Source: Streptomyces coeruleorubidus (GTDB lineage: Bacteria; Actinomycetota; Actinomycetes; Streptomycetales; Streptomycetaceae). From it: a stretch of 64,000 bases of DNA. The stretch covers positions 7,130,001 to 7,194,000 of the forward strand of contig NZ_CP118527.1 of NCBI RefSeq assembly GCF_028885415.1. The letters are read 5' to 3'. Every line of letters starts with the position of its first letter. Positions within the stretch are counted from its first letter, which is position 1. Under the pieces are notes generated by a model. The model saw nothing but the letters and a program-made list of their open reading frames with translations, did no database searches and had not been told where the DNA came from. Positions 33,810 through 45,039 of this stretch are shown here, in pieces. Position numbers and translations under genes: made by a program.

Positions 33810-35510
33810 ATGGCGAACGTACCGGTCCAGCGCATGTCCCAGTTGATGGCGAAGACGTTGCGCGACGACCCGGCGGACGCCGAGGTCCTCAGCCACAAGC
33901 TCCTCGTCCGCGCCGGGTACGTGCGCCGCACCGCCGCCGGAATCTGGAGCTGGCTGCCCCTTGGCATGAGGGTCCTGCGCAATGTGGAGCGCATCGTCCG
34001 CGAGGAGATGGACGCGATCGGCGCCCAGGAGGTGCTGCTCCCCGCCCTGCTGCCGCGTGAGCCGTACGACGCGACCGGCCGCTGGGACGAGTACGGCCCC
34101 GAGCTGTTCCGCCTCAAGGACCGCAAGGGCGGCGACTACCTGCTCGGCCCCACCCACGAGGAGATCTTCACTCTCCTCGTGAAGGACCAGGCGTCCTCCT
34201 ACAAGGACCTGCCGGTGATCCTCTACCAGATCCAGAACAAGTACCGCGACGAGGCCCGGCCCCGCGCGGGCATCCTGCGCGGCCGCGAGTTCCTGATGAA
34301 GGACTCCTACTCCTTCGACACCGAGGACGAGGGCCTCGCCCGGTCCTACGCCCTGCACCGCGAGGCCTACCAGAGGATCTTCGCGCGCCTCGGCCTCGAC
34401 TACCGCATCTGCGCCGCCACCGCCGGCGCGATGGGCGGCTCCAAGTCCGAGGAGTTCCTCGCCCCGGCCGAGGCCGGCGAGGACACCTTCGCCGACTGCC
34501 CGAACTGCGACTTCGCCGCCAACACCGAGGCGACCACGTACGAGTTGAAGCCGGTGGACGCCTCGGACGTCCCGGCCGCCGAGGACATCCCGACCCCCGA
34601 CACCCCGACCATCGAGACCCTCGCCGCCTCCCTCGGCGTCCCGGCCTCGGCCACGCTGAAGAACCTCCTCGTCAAGGTCGACGGCGAGATCGTCGCCGTC
34701 GGCGTCCCCGGCGACCGCGAGGTCGACATGGACAAGGTCGAGGCGCACTTCGCGCCGGCCGTCGTCGAGCTGGTCACCGAGACGGACTTCGCGGCCCGCC
34801 CCGACCTGGTCCGCGGTTACGTCGGACCGCAGGGCCTGGACAAGGTCACGTACATCGCCGATCCGCGCGTGGCCCCTGGCACCTCCTGGATCACCGGCGC
34901 CAACAAGGCCGGCACGCACACGAAGAACGTCGTCGCGGGCCGCGACTTCGAGGTCGACCAGTACGTCGACGTCGTGGTCGTGCAGCAGGGCGACCCCTGC
35001 CCGAAGTGCGGCACGGGCCTCGTGCTCGACCGGGCCATCGAGATCGGCCACATCTTCCAGCTGGGCCGCAAGTACACCGACGCGCTCAAGCTCGACGTCC
35101 TCGGCCAGAACGGCAAGCCGGTCCGCGTCACCATGGGCTCCTACGGCGTCGGCGTCTCCCGCGCGGTCGCGGCCCTGGCCGAGCAGACCGCGGACGACAA
35201 GGGCCTGTGCTGGCCCAAGGAGGTCGCCCCGGCCGACGTCCACGTGGTCGCCGCCGGCAAGGCCCTCCAGACCGAACTGGCCCTCGACATCTCCGGGAAG
35301 CTGGCCGCCGCCGGTGTCCGCGTCCTGGTCGACGACCGACCCGGCGTCTCCCCGGGCGTCAAGTTCACCGACTCCGAGCTGATCGGCGTACCGCAGATCC
35401 TGGTGGCCGGGCGGCGCGCCGCCGACGGCGTGGTGGAACTGAAGGACCGCCGCACCGGTGAGCGCGAGGAGCTGACGGTCGAGGAGGCCGTCGCCCGGCT
35501 CACGGCGTAG
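33810..35510 (+). CDS. proS: Prolyl-tRNA synthetase, bacterial type with editing domain
   Basis: A 566-residue class II synthetase charging tRNA-Pro. Motif 2/3 regions appear as [19 protein letters not shown] (about 150-168) and [16 protein letters not shown] (about 442-457). The INS editing domain that clears mis-charged Ala-tRNA-Pro sits between them (about 240-380). C-terminal anticodon-binding domain from about residue 470. The length is typical of the bacterial form. Start ATG 33810 has AGGAG 10 bases upstream. A perfect terminator hairpin begins 20 bases after the stop. Confidence 0.96.
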   Translation: MANVPVQRMSQLMAKTLRDDPADAEVLSHKLLVRAGYVRRTAAGIWSWLPLGMRVLRNVERIVREEMDAIGAQEVLLPALLPREPYDATGRWDEYGPELFRLKDRKGGDYLLGPTHEEIFTLLVKDQASSYKDLPVILYQIQNKYRDEARPRAGILRGREFLMKDSYSFDTEDEGLARSYALHREAYQRIFARLGLDYRICAATAGAMGGSKSEEFLAPAEAGEDTFADCPNCDFAANTEATTYELKPVDASDVPAAEDIPTPDTPTIETLAASLGVPASATLKNLLVKVDGEIVAVGVPGDREVDMDKVEAHFAPAVVELVTETDFAARPDLVRGYVGPQGLDKVTYIADPRVAPGTSWITGANKAGTHTKNVVAGRDFEVDQYVDVVVVQQGDPCPKCGTGLVLDRAIEIGHIFQLGRKYTDALKLDVLGQNGKPVRVTMGSYGVGVSRAVAALAEQTADDKGLCWPKEVAPADVHVVAAGKALQTELALDISGKLAAAGVRVLVDDRPGVSPGVKFTDSELIGVPQILVAGRRAADGVVELKDRRTGEREELTVEEAVARLTA

Positions 35511-35529
35511 GACCTGTGACGGTGCCGGC

Positions 35530-35559
35530 GTGAGCGCCCCGGGTGACCGGGGCGCTCAC
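35530..35559. terminator. Bidirectional terminator, proS / kinase-like gene
   Basis: A perfect 13-base stem, GTGAGCGCCCCGG (35530-35542) and its complement (35547-35559), closed by a GTGA tetraloop. It lies between the convergent proS and kinase-like genes and overlaps the last codons of the latter, so it can serve both strands. Confidence 0.85.
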
Positions 35560-36455
35560 AGCCAGCCCGCGAACTCCAGCAGCAGCTCCGCGTCCCGGGG
35601 CCGCCCCACGCGCCCGGCCCGCACGCCCGACTCCACGGCCCGGAACAGCGTCCAGCCGCGCAGCCGCTCCTGGTCCACGTCCAGGGACTCGGCGAGCCGC
35701 TTCACCCGGCGCCGGGTCGTGGCCGCACCGGACGGCTGGGCGATCAGATCCTCCACCCGGTCGCGGACCAGCCGGGCCAGGTCGAACGCGCACTCGCCGA
35801 CCACCGGGTCGGGGCCCACGGCAAGCCACGGCGTCCGATCACCGGAGAGCACCTTGCTCTGCCGGAACGTGCCGTGCAGCAGCCGGTGTTCGGGCGGCGC
35901 GACCAGCAGTTCCTCACGTGCCGCGAGCGCCAGGCCGACCAACGGGGCCACCTCGGGATCGACCTGCGCCCGGGCCCGCATCGCCTCGGCCTGCCGCCCG
36001 GTCCGCTCGGTCACGGTCTCGAAGGGAAAGTCGGCAGGCGGCTCCACCCACAGCCGCCGCAGCGTCCCCGCCGCCTCCAGCAGTGCCTTCGCCTCCGGCA
36101 GCGACCGCACCGACACGTCCGGATGCAGCCGCTCCAGCAGCAGTACGCCCTTGGACGTGAAGGGTTCGAGCAGCTGTACGGCCCCCCGCCCGCCCCAGTG
36201 CGCGAGCGCGGCCCGCTCCGCCTCCGGGCGAGCCCGGCCCGGCGCCAGCTTCAGCACGGCGGGTGTTCCGTCGGCCGTCCGCACCAGCACGACCAGGCTG
36301 CTGCGCCCGCCGGGCACCTGCACCCGCTCCACGGTCAACTCGCGTAGCGCGACGGCCTGCTGCGCCGCCTCTGGCAGCTTCTCCAGCCAGTCGTCACCGT
36401 CCGGTGCCGTCTCACCGAGCGCCCTGACCAGACGCTTCGGCGGTTCGAAAACCAT
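35556..36455 (-). CDS. Aminoglycoside-phosphotransferase-like pseudokinase
   Basis: A 299-residue protein of the APH(6)/streptomycin 6-kinase fold. The nucleotide-side lysine region is GTPAVLKLAPGRARPEAERAA (about residues 64-84). At the catalytic loop the usual HGDxxxxN is HGTFRQSK: Thr196 replaces the catalytic Asp and Lys201 the metal-binding Asn. At the next metal site the expected Asp is Gly214 (AVGPDPVVGECAFD). Three key residues are thus lost while the fold is kept, so it is probably a non-catalytic kinase-like protein, perhaps a binding or regulatory protein. It should not be called a resistance gene. Third in a minus-strand unit after the lipoprotein and DUF4439 genes. Confidence 0.78.
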   Translation of the reverse strand: MVFEPPKRLVRALGETAPDGDDWLEKLPEAAQQAVALRELTVERVQVPGGRSSLVVLVRTADGTPAVLKLAPGRARPEAERAALAHWGGRGAVQLLEPFTSKGVLLLERLHPDVSVRSLPEAKALLEAAGTLRRLWVEPPADFPFETVTERTGRQAEAMRARAQVDPEVAPLVGLALAAREELLVAPPEHRLLHGTFRQSKVLSGDRTPWLAVGPDPVVGECAFDLARLVRDRVEDLIAQPSGAATTRRRVKRLAESLDVDQERLRGWTLFRAVESGVRAGRVGRPRDAELLLEFAGWL

Positions 36456-36503
36456 GCGCGAGTCGTTCCCTTCGTGCTGTCCGCGGTGCGTGCCCTGCCC
36501 GGG

Positions 36504-36968
36504 TCACGCCGTCGGCGCCGCCAGGGGCGGGGCCGTGCCGGCCCGCTCGGCGAGCCCAGGGAAGGCTACGCTCTCGCCGCGCCAGCGCACCGCCCGCACC
36601 GCCGCCTCCCGCAGCGCCTCGGCGGCCAGGGCCCGCCGGCCGCCGCCCGCCGCGCGCACCAGGTCCGAGTACACCGCGGCCACCCGGTCCTCCAGCTCGG
36701 CGGCGAGCCGCACGGCCGCCGCCGCGTCCGGCACCGGGAACGGCAGGGCGTACCCGGCGGCCGCCGCCACGGGCCTGCCCCCCAGGTCCTTCACCTCGCG
36801 CACCAGCGCGTCCCGGCGCGCCCGGTGCGCGTCGTACGCCGTCCGTGCCTCGGCGCGCTGCCCGTCGCCGATCCGCCCGCCCACCACGCCGTAGCCGTAC
36901 ACCGCCGCGTGCTCGGCCGCGAGCGCCGCCTGGAGGGCCCGCAGCTCCCGGTCCTTCGCCTCGCTCAC
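36504..36968 (-). CDS. DUF4439 ferritin-like protein
   Basis: A 154-residue all-helical protein of the DUF4439 (ferritin-like four-helix) family. LRALQAALAAEHAAVYGYGVVG (residues 9-30) and YDAHRARRDALVREVKDLGG are typical, with Glu19 and His20 as ferritin-like candidates for metal contact. Function unknown. GTG 36968 overlaps the stop of the upstream lipoprotein gene (GTGA), so the two proteins are likely made together. The kinase-like gene follows after 48 bases. Confidence 0.8.
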   Translation of the reverse strand: MSEAKDRELRALQAALAAEHAAVYGYGVVGGRIGDGQRAEARTAYDAHRARRDALVREVKDLGGRPVAAAAGYALPFPVPDAAAAVRLAAELEDRVAAVYSDLVRAAGGGRRALAAEALREAAVRAVRWRGESVAFPGLAERAGTAPPLAAPTA

Positions 36969-37495
36969 GCGCCACCCTCCGTCAGCAGATACACGTGCGC
37001 CGCCCCGGCCGCCGCCACCGAGGCCAGCAGCCGCGCCAGCTCACCCGGCGCGTCGAGCAGCGCCTTGGCCCGCCGGTCGGCGAGCTCCCGCTCCGCGGCG
37101 GCGAGGGCGGCGAGTGCGTCCTTGTCGCCGCCCGGTACGGCGGCGGCCGAGGGGGAGGCGGCAGCGGAAGAGGAAGAAGAGGCAGACGCCTTCCGGCCCG
37201 GGCTCGCTCCGAAGGCCTGCGCATGCCCTACGGCCGCCTCCCGCAGCGGCCGCAGCCGCTCGGCGAGGCCCGGGTGGGCGGCGATCACGGCGTCGTACCG
37301 CTCCACCAGCCCCTCGCTGTCCCGCGCCGCACGAGCGCGTGCCCGCCGCTCCGCCGCCGACGGGCCGTCCTCCGGGTCGCCTCGGTCCTCGCCGCCGGCG
37401 GTGCAGCCCGCCAGGACGAGGGCCGCCGGACCGACGGCGAACAGAGTCCTTCTGCGCGGCCCCGAGCGGGCGCGCGGCGATGAGGGGAACGGCAC
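36965..37495 (-). CDS. Small lipoprotein of unknown function
   Basis: A 176-residue predicted lipoprotein. Arg-rich N-region (PRARSGPRRRT), hydrophobic core and lipobox VLAGC with the lipidated cysteine at residue 31. The mature part has a helical segment (LVERYDAVIAAHPGLAERLR), a Ser/Ala-rich linker (about 105-122) and a second helix pair (LAALAAAERELADRRAKALL). Its pairing with a DUF4439 protein resembles fused lipoprotein-DUF4439 proteins seen in actinobacteria (inference). Start is GTG 37495. No function can be assigned. Confidence 0.72.
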   Translation of the reverse strand: MPFPSSPRARSGPRRRTLFAVGPAALVLAGCTAGGEDRGDPEDGPSAAERRARARAARDSEGLVERYDAVIAAHPGLAERLRPLREAAVGHAQAFGASPGRKASASSSSSAAASPSAAAVPGGDKDALAALAAAERELADRRAKALLDAPGELARLLASVAAAGAAHVYLLTEGGA

Positions 37496-37700
37496 GTCAG
37501 ACGTCCTCGGGGGCTCGTACGAGAAAGAAGCGACTCAAAGGGCTGAACGCCCTTGATCACGGTACCCGGGCCCCCGCCCCGGACCACTCAGCGGCACCGT
37601 TCGTCACCGGGTGGACGGCAACACACCCCGCGACCGGATACCCTTTGACCAGACACGCGACCCATCCCACAACAGCACACGCGGCCGAGGAGTCACCCGG

Positions 37701-38201
37701 ATGAGCACCACCCAGAGCGAGAGGCTGCGAGAACTGCTGGAACCGCTCGTCACATCCCAGGGCCTGGATCTCGAAGAGATCGAAGTGGACTCCGTCGGAC
37801 GCAAGCGTGTGCTGCGCGTCGTCGTCGACTCGGACACGGGCGCCGACCTGGACCAGATCGCCGATGTGAGCCGCGAGCTCTCGGCGAAGCTCGACGAGAC
37901 GGACGCGATGGGTAACGGGGAGTACACCCTCGAGGTCGGCACCCCGGGCGCGGAGCGCCTCCTCACGGAACACCGGCACTACGTCCGCGCCACGGACCGG
38001 CTGGTGAAGTTCCAGCTGGCCGAGGGCGGCGAGCTGGTCGCCAGGATCCTCAAGGTCGACGACGAGGGCGTCGACACCGAGGTGCCCGGGGTCAAGGGCC
38101 GCAAGGCCACCGCGCGCAGACTCGCCTTCGACGACATCGTCCGGGCGCGCGTCCAGGTCGAGTTCAGCCGCAAGGACAACAAGAAGGAAGAGGAGGCGTA
38201 G
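37701..38201 (+). CDS. rimP: Ribosome maturation factor RimP
   Basis: A 166-residue factor for 30S subunit maturation. N-terminal domain with [28 protein letters not shown] and the signature [14 protein letters not shown] (about residues 74-87); C-terminal SH3-like domain from about 95. A charged KDNKKEEEA tail ends the protein. ATG 37701 has GAGGAG 8 bases upstream. First gene of the nusA-infB operon, two bases before nusA. The 205 bases upstream (37496-37700) are probably the operon promoter region. Confidence 0.93.
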   Translation: MSTTQSERLRELLEPLVTSQGLDLEEIEVDSVGRKRVLRVVVDSDTGADLDQIADVSRELSAKLDETDAMGNGEYTLEVGTPGAERLLTEHRHYVRATDRLVKFQLAEGGELVARILKVDDEGVDTEVPGVKGRKATARRLAFDDIVRARVQVEFSRKDNKKEEEA

Positions 38202-38203
38202 CC

Positions 38204-39202
38204 GTGGACATCGACATGAGTGCCCTGCGGGGCTTGGTTCGGGAGAAGGAGATCTCCTTCGACCTGCTGGTCGAGGCGATCGAATCGGCCCTCCTCATCG
38301 CCTACCACCGCACCGAGGGAAGCCGCCGCCACGCGCGCGTGGAGCTCAACAAGCAGACCGGCCATGTGACCGTGTGGGCGAAGGAGGACCCTGACGACCT
38401 CGAGGAGGGCCAGGAGCCCCGCGAGTTCGACGACACCCCCACCGGCTTCGGCCGCATCGCCGCCACCACGGCCAAGCAGGTCATCCTGCAGCGCCTGCGC
38501 GACGCTGAGGACGACGCGACGCTCGGCGAGTACGCCGGCCGTGAGGGCGACATCGTCACCGGCGTGGTCCAGCAGGGCCGCGACCCGAAGAACGTGCTCG
38601 TCGACATCGGCAAGCTCGAGGCCATCCTGCCGGTGCAGGAGCAGGTGCCGGGTGAGACGTACCCGCACGGCATGCGGCTGCGCAGTTACGTCGTCCGGGT
38701 GGCCAAGGGCGTCCGCGGCCCGTCCGTGACGCTGTCCCGTACGCACCCCAACCTGGTGAAGAAGCTCTTCGCCCTGGAGGTGCCGGAGATCGCCGACGGA
38801 TCCGTGGAGATCGCCGCGATCGCCCGTGAGGCCGGTCACCGCACGAAGATCGCCGTACGGTCCACCCGGTCCGGCCTGAACCCCAAGGGCGCCTGTATCG
38901 GCCCCATGGGCGGCCGTGTGCGCAACGTGATGGGCGAGCTGAACGGTGAGAAGATCGACATCGTCGACTGGTCGGACGACCCGGCCGAGATGGTGGCGAA
39001 CGCGCTGTCCCCGGCCCGCGTCTCCAAGGTGGAGATCGTGGACATGGCGACCCGGTCGGCCCGCGTGACCGTGCCCGACTACCAGCTGTCCCTGGCCATC
39101 GGCAAGGAAGGGCAGAACGCCCGCCTCGCGGCCCGGCTGACCGGCTGGCGGATCGACATCCGGCCGGACACCGAACCGGCCGCGGACCGGACCGGGGAAT
39201 AG
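38204..39202 (+). CDS. nusA: Transcription termination/antitermination factor NusA
   Basis: A 332-residue RNA-polymerase-binding factor. N-terminal domain 1-110, S1 domain around [23 protein letters not shown] (about 115-180), then KH1 ([23 protein letters not shown]) and KH2 ([20 protein letters not shown]) near the C-terminus. There are no C-terminal acidic repeats, as usual in actinobacteria. GTG 38204 lies behind AGAGGAGG and two bases after rimP. Confidence 0.95.
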   Translation: MDIDMSALRGLVREKEISFDLLVEAIESALLIAYHRTEGSRRHARVELNKQTGHVTVWAKEDPDDLEEGQEPREFDDTPTGFGRIAATTAKQVILQRLRDAEDDATLGEYAGREGDIVTGVVQQGRDPKNVLVDIGKLEAILPVQEQVPGETYPHGMRLRSYVVRVAKGVRGPSVTLSRTHPNLVKKLFALEVPEIADGSVEIAAIAREAGHRTKIAVRSTRSGLNPKGACIGPMGGRVRNVMGELNGEKIDIVDWSDDPAEMVANALSPARVSKVEIVDMATRSARVTVPDYQLSLAIGKEGQNARLAARLTGWRIDIRPDTEPAADRTGE

Positions 39203-39304
39203 ATCCAAGCCGCGGGTCGTTCGGATCACGACAGGTTCGGGCGCGGCAACTGTTCGAATCCTGCCCCAAAGGGGTGAGGCGCCTACGGGGAGGTAGACTT
39301 AACG

Positions 39305-39601
39305 GTGTCTGGCCGGACGCGCACCCGGGCATGCCCTGAACGCACCTGTGTGGGGTGTCGGGAGCGAGTGGCCAAGGCCGAGCTGTTGCGGATCGTGGCG
39401 ATCGAGGGCGCATGTGTCCCTGATCCACGCGGTACGCTGCCCGGCCGGGGTGCGTATGTGCATCCCACACCGGTCTGTCTTGACCAGGCGGTTCGCCGCC
39501 GGGCGTTCACGAGGGCACTGCGCGCCCCGGGAGCGCTCGACACAAAGGCGTTGCGCCGATACGTCGAGCAGACAACAGTTGCCGATCAGGCAACACGGTA
39601 A
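39305..39601 (+). CDS. ylxR: YlxR-family RNA-binding protein
   Basis: A 98-residue YlxR (DUF448) protein. The ERTCVGCRER signature (about residues 12-21) and the GRGAYVHP loop (about 48-55) are diagnostic. It is found between nusA and infB in most Gram-positive bacteria and is thought to bind RNA or nucleoid and influence expression. GTG 39305 has GGGGAGG 12 bases upstream, rather far. TAGACT at 39294-39299 could instead be a -10 element for an internal promoter. Confidence 0.88.
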   Translation: MSGRTRTRACPERTCVGCRERVAKAELLRIVAIEGACVPDPRGTLPGRGAYVHPTPVCLDQAVRRRAFTRALRAPGALDTKALRRYVEQTTVADQATR

Positions 39602-39714
39602 GAACGTGCCGCACGGAACCCCGTGCGGTGTAGGTACCTCGCGAGTCGAAAGCAGGTCGAGATTGCGATGAGCACTCGATGAGTACGCGATGAGTACGCC
39701 CATGAACTAGCGAC

Positions 39715-39734
39715 GGTCCGGCTTCACCCGGACC
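39715..39734 (+). promoter_or_regulatory. Hairpin directly before infB ribosome site
   Basis: GGTCCGG (39715-39721) pairs with CCGGACC (39728-39734) around a CTTCAC loop. It ends 4 bases before the AGGAGCG ribosome site (39739-39745) and 14 bases before the GTG start. Just upstream, GATGAGTACGC is repeated twice in tandem (39679-39689, 39690-39700). No T-run follows, so it is more likely a translation or stability element than a terminator. Confidence 0.55.
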
Positions 39735-39747
39735 TCAAAGGAGCGAA

Positions 39748-42867
<3,120 letters not shown>

Positions 42868-42884
42868 CACCCACGGCGCCCTGA

Positions 42885-42915
42885 CCGGCCGACGCGGCAC
42901 CGCCGCGTCGGCCGG
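42885..42915 (+). terminator. Terminator-like hairpin after infB
   Basis: A perfect 14-base stem, CCGGCCGACGCGGC (42885-42898) and its complement (42902-42915), with a 3-base loop, 18 bases after the infB stop. A weak T-stretch (CCGTTTGCC) follows. It may partly end transcription before ylxP-rbfA-truB or protect the infB message. Confidence 0.78.
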
Positions 42916-43092
42916 CTGGCCGTTTGCCGCTCCTGCGCAGCCGCCTCGGCGCCCCGCCGGGGTGTGCGAGGGACGCAGGACGGGCAAAGGAAAACCCCGT
43001 CGAGCCACCGGCAGGCACGCGGTACCGTTCTTGATGTCCCTGCCCCAACCGCAGGGCCATCGATCCCGTACCGGCGGGTCATCCGGACACAC

Positions 43093-43386
43093 ATGTACGT
43101 GGGGACGCTGTCCTTCGACCTGCTTCTCGGCGACGTACGGTCGCTGAAGGAGAAGCGCTCCGTCGTCCGCCCCATCGTCGCCGAGCTCCAGCGCAAGTAC
43201 GCGGTGAGCGCGGCCGAGGTGGATCACGTGGATCTCCACCGCAGGGCCGTCATCGGCCTCGCGCTGGTGTCCGGCGACGCGGCGCACGTGAGCGATGTAC
43301 TCGACCGGTGCGAACGGCTGGTCGCCGCCCGCCCCGAGGTGGAGCTGCTGTCCGTCAGGCGGCGCTTCCACGGCGAAGACGACTGA
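43093..43386 (+). CDS. ylxP: YlxP-like DUF503 protein
   Basis: A 97-residue DUF503 protein (YlxP). The N-terminal strand-helix MYVGTLSFDLLLGDVRSLKEKRSVV is diagnostic. The core fold is a small ferredoxin-like domain. Always found next to infB/rbfA in Gram-positive genomes; a link to ribosome assembly is inferred from this. The frame is open upstream to 42964, but only ATG 43093 gives the family N-terminus. No strong ribosome site is visible. Confidence 0.85.
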   Translation: MYVGTLSFDLLLGDVRSLKEKRSVVRPIVAELQRKYAVSAAEVDHVDLHRRAVIGLALVSGDAAHVSDVLDRCERLVAARPEVELLSVRRRFHGEDD

Positions 43387-43430
43387 CGAACCGAGAACGA
43401 CCCAGACAGGAAAGAACGGGAGACGGACCA

Positions 43431-43883
43431 GTGGCCGACAACGCGCGGGCCAAGAGGCTGGCGGACCTCATCCGGGAAGTGGTGGCCCAGAAGCTGCAAC
43501 GCGGGATCAAGGACCCGCGGCTCGGCTCTCACGTCACCATCACGGACACGCGGGTCACGGGTGATCTGCGGGAGGCGACCGTCTTCTACACCGTGTACGG
43601 GGACGACGAGGAGCGGAACGCGGCCGCAGCCGGTCTGGAGAGCGCCAAGGGCATCCTGCGCTCCGAGGTCGGCCGGGCCGCCGGCGTGAAGTTCACGCCG
43701 ACCCTGACCTTCGTCATGGACGCCCTCCCGGACACCGCCCGGAACATCGAGGACCTCCTCGACAAGGCGCGCCAGTCCGACGAGAAGGTGCGCGAGGCGT
43801 CCGCGGGCGCGAAGTACGCCGGCGACGCCGACCCGTACCGCAAGCCGGACGAGGACGACGAGACGGACGACACCGCCGAATGA
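43431..43883 (+). CDS. rbfA: Ribosome-binding factor A
   Basis: A 150-residue KH-like factor for 30S maturation and cold adaptation. DNARAKRLADLIREVVAQKLQRG at the N-terminus and the conserved ATVFYTVYGDDEERNAAAAGL in the middle. An acidic tail (KPDEDDETDDTAE) closes the protein. GTG 43431 lies behind GGGAGACGG. The stop overlaps the truB start by ATGA, so both are coupled. Confidence 0.93.
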   Translation: MADNARAKRLADLIREVVAQKLQRGIKDPRLGSHVTITDTRVTGDLREATVFYTVYGDDEERNAAAAGLESAKGILRSEVGRAAGVKFTPTLTFVMDALPDTARNIEDLLDKARQSDEKVREASAGAKYAGDADPYRKPDEDDETDDTAE

Positions 43884-44785
43884 CCCAGAAGCACACCGCG
43901 CCCGACGGCCTCGTCATCGTCGACAAGCCGTCGGGCTTCACTTCGCACGACGTCGTCGCCAAGATGCGCGGCATCGCCAGAACGCGACGCGTCGGGCACG
44001 CCGGCACCCTGGACCCGATGGCGACGGGCGTCCTCGTCCTCGGCGTCGAGAAGGCCACGAAACTCCTCGGCCATCTCGCACTGACCGAGAAGGAGTACCT
44101 GGGCACGATCCGGCTCGGGCAGAACACCCTCACCGACGACGCCGAGGGGGAGACCACCTCCTCGACGGACGCCTCCGGGGTCACCCGTGACGCCATCGAC
44201 GCCGGCATCGCCAAGCTGACCGGCGACATCATGCAGGTGCCGTCCAAGGTCAGCGCCATCAAGATCAAGGGCGTGCGGTCCTACAAGCGGGCCAGGGAGG
44301 GCGAGGAGTTCGACATCCCGGCCCGGCCCGTCACGGTCTCTTCCTTCGGCGTGTACGACGTCCGGGAGGCCGTCGCCGAGGACGGCACGGCCGTACTCGA
44401 CCTGGTCGTCTCGGTCGTCTGCTCCTCCGGCACGTACATCCGGGCCCTGGCCCGCGACCTGGGTGCCGACCTGGGCGTCGGCGGGCATCTCACCGCCCTG
44501 CGGCGCACCCGCGTCGGCCCTTACAAGCTGGACGCGGCCCGCACCCTCGACCAGCTCCAGCAGGAGCTGACCGTGATGCCGGTCGCCGAGGCCGCCGCCG
44601 CCGCGTTCCGCCGCTGGGACGTCGACGCCCGGCGCGCCCGGCTGCTCACCAACGGCGTACGGCTGGACATGCCCGAGGAGTACGCGGGCTCCGGCCCCGT
44701 CGCCGTCTTCGACCCGGAGGGCCGCTTCCTCGCCCTCGTCGAGGAGCAGCGGGGCAAGGCCAAGAGCCTGGCCGTCTTCGGCTGA
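43880..44785 (+). CDS. truB: tRNA pseudouridine(55) synthase TruB
   Basis: A 301-residue enzyme making pseudouridine 55 in the tRNA T-loop. The catalytic aspartate lies in RVGHAGTLDPMATGVLVLGV (about residues 35-54), with KEYLGTIRLGQ and CSSGTYIRALARDLG further on. C-terminal PUA-like domain from about 225. The start overlaps rbfA (ATGA). Last gene of the rimP-nusA-infB operon; a strong hairpin follows at 44807. Confidence 0.95.
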   Translation: MTQKHTAPDGLVIVDKPSGFTSHDVVAKMRGIARTRRVGHAGTLDPMATGVLVLGVEKATKLLGHLALTEKEYLGTIRLGQNTLTDDAEGETTSSTDASGVTRDAIDAGIAKLTGDIMQVPSKVSAIKIKGVRSYKRAREGEEFDIPARPVTVSSFGVYDVREAVAEDGTAVLDLVVSVVCSSGTYIRALARDLGADLGVGGHLTALRRTRVGPYKLDAARTLDQLQQELTVMPVAEAAAAAFRRWDVDARRARLLTNGVRLDMPEEYAGSGPVAVFDPEGRFLALVEEQRGKAKSLAVFG

Positions 44786-44806
44786 CAGCACGCCGGGACC
44801 GTCCGC

Positions 44807-44853
44807 CCGTGGAGCGGCGACCACGGGGTACCCCCACTGCCGCCGCTCCACGG
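44807..44853 (+). terminator. Terminator of the nusA-infB operon
   Basis: A perfect 13-base stem, CCGTGGAGCGGCG (44807-44819) and its complement (44841-44853), with a 21-base loop, 21 bases after truB. A C/T-rich run (TCCCCCTCGGTTCCCCC) follows. It separates the operon from the protease/NTPase fusion gene. Confidence 0.75.
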
Positions 44854-45039
44854 TCCCCCTCGGTTCCCCCACCCCTAGGGTGTATCCAGCCGCCCCGCTT
44901 CGTTCACCCGTCCGTGCAGGCGCTCGGAGTGAACCGGGGGAGCGGAAGGGGGCGCTTTCGCCGAGCGATCTGTCCCGCTGATCATCTCGCCCCTACCGTC
45001 GAACACCAGGCCACGGGTGTACGGCGGGGAGGCTCGACG

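Noticed and set aside
35556..36455. Calling the kinase-like gene an aminoglycoside resistance gene
   Set aside because: The catalytic Asp, metal Asn and second metal Asp are all replaced.
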